Assembly (NCBI GenBank): GCA_014728115.1
Contig: WJME01000125.1
Coordinates: 1-64,000, forward strand
Direction: 5' to 3'
DNA: 64,000 nt
From: Candidatus Zhuqueibacterota bacterium
GTDB taxonomy: Bacteria; Zhuqueibacterota; Zhuqueibacteria; Residuimicrobiales; Oceaniaggregativiventaceae
Part shown: one piece after another, positions 10,411 through 20,556 of the stretch
Layout: each line of letters starts with the position of its first letter
Position numbering within the stretch: the stretch's first letter is position 1
Position numbers and translations under genes: made by a program
The notes under the pieces: model-generated
The model's database searches: none
The model's input: only the letters and a program-made list of their open reading frames with translations
Told to the model about the DNA's origin: nothing

Positions 10411-11988
10411 ATGCAAAGACCGATCGTGTTATGGATAATTCATGTTTTTTTATTTGCGACCACGCTTTGCTGGTCGGGCGAGTATTCGACAAGGTATGGT
10501 CAAATTGCAACAGAGTGCGTCAAGACGCTTATGCAATACGGTACCGACCGCTATGGCCCGCAATCCGCTCCGGTTCTGGTCAGTATCCTCGATACCCGGA
10601 CCCTGGAATGTCCGGCTGATCCCGAATCCTGTGACGAATATTTCCGCGTCACCCGGCGGGAACGCCGTAATCCTGCCGGGGCAAATCTGCTTTTTGATAT
10701 GCCTCTTTTGAAAACCATGAAGGTCATGGCCAACCTGAGCCATGATGATTCTATCACTGCGTTTATGAATGAATATGTGCGCTATTACCTGGAAAATTTT
10801 GTTGATGACAAGGGATTCTTTTGGTGGGGCTGGCATCGACATGTGGATGTCTATACCGACGAGATGACCGGACATAGCGGCAGACATCACGAGATTCATG
10901 CCATTCACGGGATCGATTGGGATCTTTTGTGGCAGATCGATCGTCAGGCCGTCATCCGTGAAATCGAGGCGATCTGGCAGTGGCATGTGATCGATAAATC
11001 GACCGGCGAAATCAACCGGCATGGCGATGGAAAACCGGGATGCGATTTCAGCATGAGTGCCGGCGCTTTTATGGAAGCCTTTGCGTTTCTCTATAGCAAA
11101 ACCAATGATCCGGCATGGCTCGAACGAACCCACCTCATCGCAAATTATTATTGGCAACGTCGCAACCCTGAAACAGATCTGTTCCCTGAACGACCCAATG
11201 CCGGTCAGTACCGTTTTGACGGCAGCAGCTTTGTCACTTCGATTACCGGTCCCTATTGTCATTCTCTGTTCAGGGTCTATGAATATACCGGTCAGGAGTG
11301 TTTTCGGGATCAGGCTAAAGCTCTTCTCAGTGCCTATGCAAACCTGGGATTCGATCCACAGAGCGGAAAATTCTGGGGTGCCTTGCAGCTGGATGGATCC
11401 CCCATTCCCGGTCCACGAATCTATACGGAGAACCTGGACTCGGCCGAAGGATATGCCGCAGCCCAGCCTCGCGGTTTTCTCGATCTGTGGGAACCCTATA
11501 TCGCCGGCTATCAATACCCGATCTATACCGCACAAAATTATGCCAATGCCTATCGGATCACAGGAAACGAGCTGTTCCTGGATCGGGCTAAACGGTTTGC
11601 AGACTGGATCGAGCGGGTTCCTCCGGGCAGTCCGGAAACAGAACAATCATGGTATCAGGAATACAGCCGCGGCCCAGGCCAGCAAGGCACATACGCAGGT
11701 AAATACGGCCGGGCTATCTCGTTTTTTCTGCAAATGTTCGCCCTTGCCAATGAACAGCGATTTATCGACTCTGCCAGGTCTTTGGCTGACGAGGCGATCG
11801 AAAAATTGTATGCAAACGGATTGCTAAAAGGCCATCCGGCCAAGCCAACCTATGAAGCCGTGGATGGTGTAGGGTATTTGCTCTATGCCCTCATCCAGCT
11901 CGATCAGATCATTGAGATGATTAACAGTACGGATCATCAACAAGAGGTTAATCTGAGCGGGTTAGAGATAGAGCTCGATAACTGGTAG
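10411..11988 (+). CDS. Secreted (alpha/alpha)-barrel glycan-active protein
   Basis: Signal peptide; repeated helical/Trp-rich hairpin pattern (GFFWWGWHRH, HAIHGIDWDLLW) as in six-hairpin glycosidases and uronate-active enzymes. Confidence 0.45.
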   Translation: MQRPIVLWIIHVFLFATTLCWSGEYSTRYGQIATECVKTLMQYGTDRYGPQSAPVLVSILDTRTLECPADPESCDEYFRVTRRERRNPAGANLLFDMPLLKTMKVMANLSHDDSITAFMNEYVRYYLENFVDDKGFFWWGWHRHVDVYTDEMTGHSGRHHEIHAIHGIDWDLLWQIDRQAVIREIEAIWQWHVIDKSTGEINRHGDGKPGCDFSMSAGAFMEAFAFLYSKTNDPAWLERTHLIANYYWQRRNPETDLFPERPNAGQYRFDGSSFVTSITGPYCHSLFRVYEYTGQECFRDQAKALLSAYANLGFDPQSGKFWGALQLDGSPIPGPRIYTENLDSAEGYAAAQPRGFLDLWEPYIAGYQYPIYTAQNYANAYRITGNELFLDRAKRFADWIERVPPGSPETEQSWYQEYSRGPGQQGTYAGKYGRAISFFLQMFALANEQRFIDSARSLADEAIEKLYANGLLKGHPAKPTYEAVDGVGYLLYALIQLDQIIEMINSTDHQQEVNLSGLEIELDNW

Positions 11989-12235
11989 AGATGCAGACTC
12001 TTGTGAAAGCATTCACTAAACCCGAATAATTGATATTCAAAACAGTACTTTTTTGCACAATTGATGAATTTCGGAGCAAGAGTTCAAATAATCATAAAAC
12101 AAACCTTTATAGCAAGCACTCGGTCCATCGGGACCTAGAGGACATAACACCTTAAATCATATTAAATACCTGAATTTGCGTTTGGTGTCCCTAGTGGACC
12201 ATTCAGGCTTTTGAATTCGACCAAAGGAAGGAACA

Positions 12236-13624
12236 ATGACTGAATTTCCAAAGCATTTTATCTGGGGAACCGCCACCTCGAGCTATCAAATCGAAGGGGC
12301 CTGGCTGGAAGGCGGTAAGGGATTGAGTATCTGGGATGCATTTTGTCATACTCCTGGAAAAATCAAGCATGGGCAAACAGGGGATGTGGCCAGCGATTTT
12401 TATCATCGCTATAAAGACGATATCGCCCTGATGGCACAGCTGGGATATAAAAATTACCGGTTTTCACTTAGCTGGCCACGCATCCAGCCCACCGGATATG
12501 GCAAGCCCAATCCCGAAGGAATACGCTTCTATTCTGACCTGATCGATACCCTTCTCGAACACGGGATCACCCCCTGGATCACGCTTTATCACTGGGATCT
12601 GCCGTTGGCGCTGCAATTAGAACACCATGGATGGCTCAATCCCAAAACCGCTGAATTTTTTGTTGACTATGCCGATATTTGCTTTGAGCACTTTGGCGAC
12701 CGGGTCAAGCATTGGATCACCCTGAATGAACCGTGGGTAGTGGCTATTCTGGGATTTCACGATGGCGCCATGGCCCCAGGCCGGTCTTCGAATCATGAGC
12801 CCTATCTGGTCGGTCATCAACTGCTTCGCGCCCACGGCCTGACCGTCGAACGCTATCGCCAAAAATTTCAGTCCCGCCAAAAGGGCATGATCAGCCTGAG
12901 CAACAACTGTGACTGGCGTGAGCCCCTGACCGATTCACCCCAGGATCAGGCAGCTGCACAACGGGCTGTAGAATTCTTTTTGGGTTGGTTCGCAGATCCG
13001 GTGTTTTTAGGAGACTATCCGGAGGTGATGCGGTCACGGCTCGGAGATCGACTGCCGCAATTTACCGATAAAGACCGAGAGTTGATCCATGGCTCCGGTG
13101 ACTTTTTTGGTCTCAATCACTATACAACCCTGTATTGTGCGCAGCGCAAAGAAGGAGAAGCTGTGGATCCGTTTACATTCGGAAACGGCGGCATCATGGA
13201 GGATCAGGATATCAAGCTGGTTCTCGATCCCTCCTGGGAAACGACCACCATGGGCTGGGCCGTGGCCCCCTGGGGCTGTCGCAAGCTGTTGAACTGGATC
13301 GATAAACGATATGATCATCCCCCGATCCTTTTGACGGAAAACGGCTGCGCTTTACCCGATCAGGTCAAAGAGGGCAGGGTCAATGACCAGAAACGCATCG
13401 AATTCCTGAAATCCTATATCCTGGAATGTCATCAGGCAATACAGCAGGGAATCGATTTGCGAGGGTATTTTTGCTGGTCTTTTATGGATAATTTTGAATG
13501 GTCTTTGGGATTTTCACAAAGATTTGGATTGGTTTTTATCGATTATAACAATCTCAAACGCTATCCCAAAGACTCTGCGTTTTGGTATGGAAATGTCATT
13601 CGTAATAACGTGATTCAAGCATAG
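12236..13624 (+). CDS. bglA: Beta-glucosidase, GH1
   Basis: GH1 signatures: 'FIWGTATSSYQIEGAW', 'LNEPWV' acid/base, 'LLTENGCA' nucleophile, 'GYFCWSFMDNFEWSLGFSQRFGL'. Confidence 0.95.
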   Translation: MTEFPKHFIWGTATSSYQIEGAWLEGGKGLSIWDAFCHTPGKIKHGQTGDVASDFYHRYKDDIALMAQLGYKNYRFSLSWPRIQPTGYGKPNPEGIRFYSDLIDTLLEHGITPWITLYHWDLPLALQLEHHGWLNPKTAEFFVDYADICFEHFGDRVKHWITLNEPWVVAILGFHDGAMAPGRSSNHEPYLVGHQLLRAHGLTVERYRQKFQSRQKGMISLSNNCDWREPLTDSPQDQAAAQRAVEFFLGWFADPVFLGDYPEVMRSRLGDRLPQFTDKDRELIHGSGDFFGLNHYTTLYCAQRKEGEAVDPFTFGNGGIMEDQDIKLVLDPSWETTTMGWAVAPWGCRKLLNWIDKRYDHPPILLTENGCALPDQVKEGRVNDQKRIEFLKSYILECHQAIQQGIDLRGYFCWSFMDNFEWSLGFSQRFGLVFIDYNNLKRYPKDSAFWYGNVIRNNVIQA

Positions 13625-14391
13625 TGACAAATTTTTGTCCAAAATCACTCTTGTCCAAAATAGATTTTATATATCCTGCAAGAAAACCACAGAGGTCATA
13701 GAGGAACACAGAGAAAATGAAAGCTGGAAATTTATTCTGACTCGATACAATTAAGGTATCCACAGTTTATACTAAAGCGAGCAAAAATAAAGAATAGAAT
13801 TTGTTTCTTTGGAAATTTTTGGTTGTAATGAACGGGTGGTGCAATATCTTTATATTTTTAGGTTTTTTCTCTGTGCTCTCTGGGTGCTCTGTGGTGAATT
13901 CTATTGACCTGTATTTGATTATATCTGCAAGGACTATTAAATCTAGTATTTTCTATTTAAAAATCTGATTTTTCTAATTATTTTGGATAGCAGTGGTCCA
14001 AGATAACAAAGACTAACGCAGAGAATGCAGAAAAATCGCAGAGGTTCCTAAGAAAAGAAAAAAGCTAAAACCAGCATGAAAGCGTTGGGCTCTTGTCCCC
14101 AATGAATGTTTTTTAATCATATGGCAAATGAAGCTAACGAAAATTAATGCTTGATCAATGGATCACAATAGTATAACTTTTGGCTGTATAATCTCGATTC
14201 ACCTTTGCGTTCTCTCTTTTTTGTCATTGCGATCTCTGCGTTCCGCTTTCTCTGAAATCATTGGTCTGAATGATCCACGAATTACACAAAGGGCAAGAAT
14301 GGGAACGATTGAAAAACCATAACGTATAAAACTATCACGTTTGCTTTTATCTCTGGTTTTTTTCTTGCAGTTTTTACGATTGGATGAAAAT

Positions 14392-17100
14392 ATGCGTCTT
14401 TTGATCTTTTTTCTGTTGGCTGGTTCTTATATCACTGGATTTGCGGGTGAGATTTATCTGGTTCTGGGCTCGGATACCGCCATTTGGCAGGGGATGAACA
14501 CCTCCAGGTATCATTGTGATTATGTACCGGATCTGTATACGGTGCCCAGTGAAAACGCCTATCAGGTGATGGATTCTGCTTATCGAAACCGTTTACTGGA
14601 TTCTTATGATACGCCCCTCAAATTGACCTGGTGGATGATGGCGGGGAACATCTTTCGCTATGCCAACAATACCAACATTCCCCTTGCCAATATCATGACA
14701 CTGTATCTCATGAAAGAATATCATGGAGAGCAAATTCAGACGTTTGGAGACGAGCTTTCCCTGCATTACCATACTTTTCACTGGTTCGATTATGACAATG
14801 ATGGCAGGGCGTATTGGAATCAATCTCAGACCTTTATGGATTGTTTCGATGATTTCAATGTCACTCTGGCGCAGTTTCTTTTGGAAGAAGAGATCTTTCC
14901 GGTGTCTTTTCGCAGCGGCTGGCACTATATGGACAATGGCTGGCAGAATTATCTGGATGATCGTATCCTGCCGTTCAGCATGCATAACGATTATCCGGCC
15001 AAGCGCAATGATACCACTGAACCCCTGGATAATATCTTTGACTGGTCCGAGGCGCCTTCCGCGTTTGTGCCCTATCATCCCAACAGAGAAAATTACCAGA
15101 TTCCGGGTCAGCTAAACGGCTGGAATGTTCGTTCCGCTCATCTGACGCGGGTCTTGAGCAGGGATTTGCTGGATACCTTGTTCGTTCAGGCCAGCAACGG
15201 ACAAGATCAGGTGGCCTGTTTTTGGGGCCATTTGCCGGAAACCGATTTTTTGGAAAACGTTGAAAAAATTCACCAACGCGCCCAACAACTGGATAATCAA
15301 TATCCGGATGTCAAATTTCGTTATTGTACAGCGATCGAAGCCATGCAGCGCTGGCTGCAAACCCCTGACCAAACGCCACCGCAACTGACCATGAAAGAAC
15401 AACGCACATCGCATGGCGTGCAATTCATCGTCGAAAGCGATAAAGCCATTTTCCAGCAACAACCCTTTGTGGCGATCAAAGATATCTATGAACGATATCA
15501 GGTCCTCGACTGTGACCCTGTCGGTCCGCTGACCTGGGTGACCCGTACTTCTGTACCCGGCGAACTGTTGGCTCGTGCAGGTGCTGCTGTGTGCGATAGC
15601 GTGGGGAATCTTGCGATGACGTTTATCGATGCCCTGCCACGGGATCTCTATATCGACAATCAGGATCCTGGATACATGGAAATTGCAGGCACATGGTCAC
15701 TCTCTGACCAGGCTGCATGGGGAACCGATTCGCGGACAACTGTATTGACAGAGGGCGATAGTGCAGCCGCGCAATGGTCTTTTGAAACCGGACAAGCAAC
15801 GCTTTATCAAATCTTTTTGCAGCAGCCTGATGTAAATCACCGGACTGATACCGCTGTGGCGAGAATCTTTTATAATGATATTCTGTATGATGAAATCCCG
15901 TTAGAGGGGTCTTTGCCGGCAGAGCAATGGATTTACCTGGCTACCCTGGAAGGCAGGGAGGGAGGTCAGGCAAGGGTGGAGCTGAGTGCGAAAGCACAAG
16001 GGAGCGATCCCCAGGTTCTGGCTGCGGATGTGATCAAAGTATCGGCCCTGGTAAGGCCCATAGATCTCTATTTACACCAGTCGTTCGTTGACCTGGGAAA
16101 AGTGATAATTGAAGAAAAGCAATCCTTTGAGATGGTTGTCGGCAATTCCGGCGTAAACCATTTACAGATCGAGGCCATTGAATCGGTTTTGGGGTATACC
16201 GCTGTTGCTGAGGATATGCCGATACGGATCGAGCCTATGAGTCAGACATCCATTGTTCTGGAATTTTCACCCCAGGTGTTGGGGGCACTCGAGGATACTC
16301 TGATCATCAAGAGCAATGATCCCATACAGCCGGACACCCGAGTGGTTGTCAAGGCACACGGTATGAACTATTTTACCATCGTGGATAATGAAAATGCGGA
16401 TCATTATACAGAAAGCGGTGACTGGCACACCAGCAATGCCCAGGCGTTTGGCCCCAGCAGCCGGTATGCGTTTTTATATCGTTCCCCCAAACCATGGGCA
16501 GAGTTTAGTGCGGTTCTGCAAAAGAGCGGCTTGTATGAAATTTCCATTATTGTTCCCAAAACCGTCAATGCTGCCGAGAACGCCTTGTATGAAATCTCTG
16601 TGGATGGCGTTCCCCTTGATTCGGTCCATGTCGATCAAAACCAAAATAGCGGTGACTGGGTGCCGATAATACAGGTGTCACTACCACAGGGCAAACCCGT
16701 GCAAACCCGGGTGATCGACGACGGCTCTAACCAGAACGGTACAGTCTTGCGGGCTGATGCGCTTCAGTATGCCTCGATAGAGGAACGGGTGGTATCGGTT
16801 GACGAATGGAATGATTCAGTGCCATCCGAGTTTGAGCTGGGACAAAATTATCCCAATCCGTTTAATTCAATGACCACTATCCCGTTCACCATTCCCGAGG
16901 ATGGTCGGGTGTTGATCGAAATCTATAATATTCTCGGAGAGCGGGTTTTTACAATGCAAACGCACTTTACTGCAGGCTCTCACTCTTTTTCATGGGATGG
17001 ATCCGATCTCTCCGGGAAAACCGTTGCTTCAGGAGTCTATACCTATCGGATTCGGACCCACGAGACCAGTCAAATGAAAAAAATGCTGTACCTGCGATAA
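14392..17100 (+). CDS. Large secreted protein: polysaccharide-deacetylase-like N-terminus, golvesin-like/choice-of-anchor-D-like modules, C-terminal sorting domain
   Basis: Signal peptide from ATG 14392; 'LSLHYHTFHWFDYDNDG'; 'DTLIIKSNDP' (choice-of-anchor-like); 'ELGQNYPNPFNSMTTIPFTIPEDGRVLIEIYNILGERVF'. Confidence 0.55.
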   Translation: MRLLIFFLLAGSYITGFAGEIYLVLGSDTAIWQGMNTSRYHCDYVPDLYTVPSENAYQVMDSAYRNRLLDSYDTPLKLTWWMMAGNIFRYANNTNIPLANIMTLYLMKEYHGEQIQTFGDELSLHYHTFHWFDYDNDGRAYWNQSQTFMDCFDDFNVTLAQFLLEEEIFPVSFRSGWHYMDNGWQNYLDDRILPFSMHNDYPAKRNDTTEPLDNIFDWSEAPSAFVPYHPNRENYQIPGQLNGWNVRSAHLTRVLSRDLLDTLFVQASNGQDQVACFWGHLPETDFLENVEKIHQRAQQLDNQYPDVKFRYCTAIEAMQRWLQTPDQTPPQLTMKEQRTSHGVQFIVESDKAIFQQQPFVAIKDIYERYQVLDCDPVGPLTWVTRTSVPGELLARAGAAVCDSVGNLAMTFIDALPRDLYIDNQDPGYMEIAGTWSLSDQAAWGTDSRTTVLTEGDSAAAQWSFETGQATLYQIFLQQPDVNHRTDTAVARIFYNDILYDEIPLEGSLPAEQWIYLATLEGREGGQARVELSAKAQGSDPQVLAADVIKVSALVRPIDLYLHQSFVDLGKVIIEEKQSFEMVVGNSGVNHLQIEAIESVLGYTAVAEDMPIRIEPMSQTSIVLEFSPQVLGALEDTLIIKSNDPIQPDTRVVVKAHGMNYFTIVDNENADHYTESGDWHTSNAQAFGPSSRYAFLYRSPKPWAEFSAVLQKSGLYEISIIVPKTVNAAENALYEISVDGVPLDSVHVDQNQNSGDWVPIIQVSLPQGKPVQTRVIDDGSNQNGTVLRADALQYASIEERVVSVDEWNDSVPSEFELGQNYPNPFNSMTTIPFTIPEDGRVLIEIYNILGERVFTMQTHFTAGSHSFSWDGSDLSGKTVASGVYTYRIRTHETSQMKKMLYLR

Positions 17101-18105
17101 TTAAAATTGTGTTCCCCTGGCGACCCCCTTGACTCGGCAGAGGTACATGTCAGCAGTGATATAGAGCTCATTGCCATTCTCGCCTCCAAAACAGCAATTG
17201 GAGGTGGCAACACCGGTTTCTATGGTCGCGATATGCCGGGCATCCGGGGTGATCACCAGCACGCCGCCAGGACCCGTGGCCCACAGGTTCCCTTGATTGT
17301 CCACTGCCATGCCATCGCATCCGCCTCGTTTGCCCTGTTCGCTGATCGGGGTGGCATCGAAAAACAGACGGCCATTCGTGGCTGTACCGGTTTCTGTAAT
17401 ATCAAACGCCAGCCAAATTTTTTTCTTGCCCGAGTTGGCGACATATAACGTTTTTTCGTCAGGTGAAAGGGCAATGCCGTTCGGGCGATCGAGTTCGGTG
17501 GTGATCAGATTGAGCTGTCCTTGCGGCGTCAAATGATAAACACCATTGAATTCAAGCTCCTTACCCGGGTAATCCGGACCCTTTAAGCCATAGGGCGGAT
17601 CAGTGAAATAGATGTGGCCGTCAGAGCGGATGACCAGGTCGTTCGGACTGTTGAGTCGCTTGCCATTGTATTGGGAAACGAGGATACGTTTGACCCAATA
17701 GTCTGTATACAATTCTGCTACACACCGGTTGCCATGATCGCAAAAGATGATCCTTCCTGTCTGTGGATGCACGGCCAGACCGTTGCTGCCCAGCTCTTTG
17801 CCCGGTGGCTGTGTGCCAATGGCATAGCCGGCGGGTCGTAAAAAGATGCTCAACCCCTGCGTCTCGTGCCATTGCCAGGTGGTATTCTGAGGGATATCAT
17901 TGAACAGCAGAACTCTTTCTTGTTTGACCCAGACAGGCCCTTCACTCCAGTCGAATCCCTGGGCTAACACCTCGATTCGAGCCTCAGCCGGAATGAGTTC
18001 ATCTGCCAGAGCATCATGACGATGAATGGTGCCGATTGTTTTTTGAGCGGATTGTTGGCTGAACAGGCTGGAGAAAATCATCAAGACGAGTGCATATCTT
18101 TTCAT
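17101..18105 (-). CDS. SMP-30/gluconolactonase family protein
   Basis: 'FDWSEGPVWV', 'SPNDLVIRSDGHIYFTDPPYGL', 'RPNGIALSPDEKTLYVANS', 'CDGMAVDNQGNLWATGPGGV'. Confidence 0.92.
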   Translation of the reverse strand: MKRYALVLMIFSSLFSQQSAQKTIGTIHRHDALADELIPAEARIEVLAQGFDWSEGPVWVKQERVLLFNDIPQNTTWQWHETQGLSIFLRPAGYAIGTQPPGKELGSNGLAVHPQTGRIIFCDHGNRCVAELYTDYWVKRILVSQYNGKRLNSPNDLVIRSDGHIYFTDPPYGLKGPDYPGKELEFNGVYHLTPQGQLNLITTELDRPNGIALSPDEKTLYVANSGKKKIWLAFDITETGTATNGRLFFDATPISEQGKRGGCDGMAVDNQGNLWATGPGGVLVITPDARHIATIETGVATSNCCFGGENGNELYITADMYLCRVKGVARGTQF

Positions 18106-18274
18106 GAATGATCCTCAAGTTTGTATGGATGTTTCTTGTTTCTATGAATCATACCTAAATTTCGGCTATTAATCAAGAAGATAATCCAGTGGAAAATTTA
18201 CTAAAATCTAGAGTCCGATGCACAATTTGCAGGATCATTTTTTGAAAGATATGTATAGACTCGATGACAGGAAC

Positions 18275-19087
18275 CTATTGTAAATCATCGATTCTTATAA
18301 CCTGCCCCACACCGAGGTCTATGGCCCGTTCTTTATACGTGTTGGCAAAGGCTTTTATTGCCTTGTCTCCGGTGCAGTGAGAAGCTCCGACATAGTTCAC
18401 CCCAAGCGATTGAAAATTCTGAATAATGTCCGCGATTTCTGTGTCATTTTTATCACGCAGATGAAATCCACCCATAACGAGAAAGATCTGTTTGGATAAA
18501 AGTGTTTTGGCTTGTTTGACAATATCGACAATGCCGGGATGGGCACATCCGGTGATCACGATCAGGCCTTTAGAGGTGTCGATGATCAGCGATTGTTCTG
18601 CAATTCGGCTCCCCATTTTGCCGGTGGTATAGACATGCTCACAGATTTTTCGGGATTCTAAAGAACGATGTGCTTTGAGATTGGGAAACCGTTCATTGGC
18701 ATCCAGGTCCTGGGAAAAAGAATCCAGGAGGTAAAGATCTACCCGGTCATTTTGTCCGAGAAAGGCTTGTAATCCGCCGGTATGATCCCAATGGTCATGG
18801 GAAATCACAAGGGATTCGATTTGCTGTGGATCCAAATTCATTTTTTCCATATTGCGTAGCAGGATATCACCATCTGCACCGGTATCGAAAAGCAGTGTGT
18901 CTTCCATACCTTGTATAACACAGGCAAATCCCCAGGAAGTTTCGAGTCCTTGTTTGTATTCATAATTATCAAAGACCACGGTGATGGTGAGTGAGTCCTG
19001 TGCTTTTGCTTGATCAGGCATAAAGAATCCTCCCGTTAATATCACTAGACTTGCAACCCAAAAAAATATCCGAGGAGCGGTCATCAC
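18275..19087 (-). CDS. MBL-fold metallohydrolase, exported
   Basis: 'SHDHWDHTGGL' HxHxDH-type motif, 'FDTGADGDILLRN', 'TGCAHPGIVDIV', signal peptide. Confidence 0.88.
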   Translation of the reverse strand: MMTAPRIFFWVASLVILTGGFFMPDQAKAQDSLTITVVFDNYEYKQGLETSWGFACVIQGMEDTLLFDTGADGDILLRNMEKMNLDPQQIESLVISHDHWDHTGGLQAFLGQNDRVDLYLLDSFSQDLDANERFPNLKAHRSLESRKICEHVYTTGKMGSRIAEQSLIIDTSKGLIVITGCAHPGIVDIVKQAKTLLSKQIFLVMGGFHLRDKNDTEIADIIQNFQSLGVNYVGASHCTGDKAIKAFANTYKERAIDLGVGQVIRIDDLQ

Positions 19088-19959
19088 GTCTCCCTTACTT
19101 TAACGTTGGACCTGTCAGGCTTTTGGTAAAGGATAAAGTCACCGGTTTGCGCGCCGATCCGATTGCCGATGACCGGGCATTTGACGGTCAGGAGAAAATA
19201 AATGGATTTGTCAATATCCAACAGTCCTTCCAGATTTCCCTGACCTTTGGCAATGACAACATCCGCGTTGCTGACCTCTTGTTTGAATTCATCCGAGGTG
19301 AATTCCCAAACCGCTCCCGGCGAGTCGTCACCGGTGGTCATGACTCGTGCCAGCTTGCCGAGTTCAATTGTTTGCGCGTCCTCGAGCGTCGCATCATTGA
19401 TCGTGGGCCCGGAACGCACGACGAATGTGAGATGGGGATGATTCAGGGTTTCGATAAACAATTTGTCGAGCACGATCTCACCGCAATTATCCCCTATATA
19501 GAGAACAGATTCTGCTGCTTTCAATTCAGTTGCGAGGCTCTGGGAATCGTCTATGGCCAGGGTCGCGTGCATGACTTTTTCAATGGTCTCGATGAGATCC
19601 AGTTGATTTTGCGGTCCGAAATCGATGACATTGCCGGCGATGGCCAGTCGCATGACGGTATTCAGAGGGTTTGGGGAATCTTTTACCCGCTGTTTGAATT
19701 CCTCATAAAGACCGAGCATTTTTTCGTTACTCTGTTTCTTGATCTCCTGATAAGGATCCGGGTCCTCGAGAATGGTTCGTATCATACGATGCATCTCGCG
19801 TCCGATGGCCGGCGGTGATTGAGTATAGTCTGTCCGCGCCAGAAATCCCAGTAATTGTCGCATCGCCTCTTGTTTTTTGTCATCCGGAACGAGTCCGTTT
19901 TGCAATAATCTCAACAGACTATTGACAATGCAGGGTATACAATCGAGTGAAAGGTGCAT
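19084..19959 (-). CDS. DUF89 / ARMT1-like domain protein
   Basis: N-term 'CIPCIVNS', 'YIGDNCGEIVLDKLFIE', 'VVIAKGQGNLEGL'. Confidence 0.85.
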   Translation of the reverse strand: MHLSLDCIPCIVNSLLRLLQNGLVPDDKKQEAMRQLLGFLARTDYTQSPPAIGREMHRMIRTILEDPDPYQEIKKQSNEKMLGLYEEFKQRVKDSPNPLNTVMRLAIAGNVIDFGPQNQLDLIETIEKVMHATLAIDDSQSLATELKAAESVLYIGDNCGEIVLDKLFIETLNHPHLTFVVRSGPTINDATLEDAQTIELGKLARVMTTGDDSPGAVWEFTSDEFKQEVSNADVVIAKGQGNLEGLLDIDKSIYFLLTVKCPVIGNRIGAQTGDFILYQKPDRSNVKVRET

Positions 19960-20048
19960 AAAAATCCTTTGGGAAACGATAAAGAATCATTCAAGAGTCA
20001 AACTGCCAAAATACAAGGCAAAACGTATTCGTTGGAATTAAAACACCA

Positions 20049-20130
20049 GCCCCGCGATCGGCTCATGCCGTTCATGAATCCTTGAACAACAACCGGAAGG
20101 AGAGGTGTTGAAATGTTGTTCTCGCGGGGC
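20049..20130 (-). ncRNA. Candidate structured RNA (three-way junction) in the gap between the DUF5320 and DUF89 genes
   Basis: On minus strand: P1 GCCCCGCGA/TCGCGGGGC; P2 GAACAACA/TGTTGTTC; P3 CGGC-ATGA-GCCG nested inside P1. Confidence 0.4.
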
Positions 20131-20156
20131 ATGGCATCTCTTATGGAAGAACAGAG

Positions 20157-20513
20157 TTATTCGTTTTCTGATTTTGATTCCAGATCCTTGATACGGCTCT
20201 CGATATTTTTGAGAGCGGATTGTAAATGATCAGCCTCATTCTTTAGCTCTTGTAACTCGTGTTCTTTTGTGAGATATTCAGGCGCAGGGGCGTCTTGCCA
20301 ATAGGGACCGGCAGCCCATCCCGGAACACCGGTCGTATAATAGCGATGACGAAATCCCCGGCCATGGCCTCGACCGAATCCCATTCCCATTCCCCGGCCA
20401 CGACCAAATCCAGGATTGGCGAATCCGGGGGATCTGTATCCTGAGCAATATCCCATTGCCCGTCCTGTTCTGGATCCCATTCCTGCGGGACCGCTTCTAT
20501 CTCCACCTGGCAT
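20157..20513 (-). CDS. DUF5320-like small Gly/Arg-rich protein
   Basis: 'MPGGDRSGPAGMGSRTGRAMGYCSGY' N-terminus plus C-terminal coiled coil 'LKNEADHLQSALKNIESRIKDLE'; RBS AGGAGG upstream of ATG 20513/20516. Confidence 0.8.
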   Translation of the reverse strand: MPGGDRSGPAGMGSRTGRAMGYCSGYRSPGFANPGFGRGRGMGMGFGRGHGRGFRHRYYTTGVPGWAAGPYWQDAPAPEYLTKEHELQELKNEADHLQSALKNIESRIKDLESKSENE

Positions 20514-20556
20514 CATAACCTCCTTGTTTTTTTTAGTTCTATTTGATCTCCAGTGG

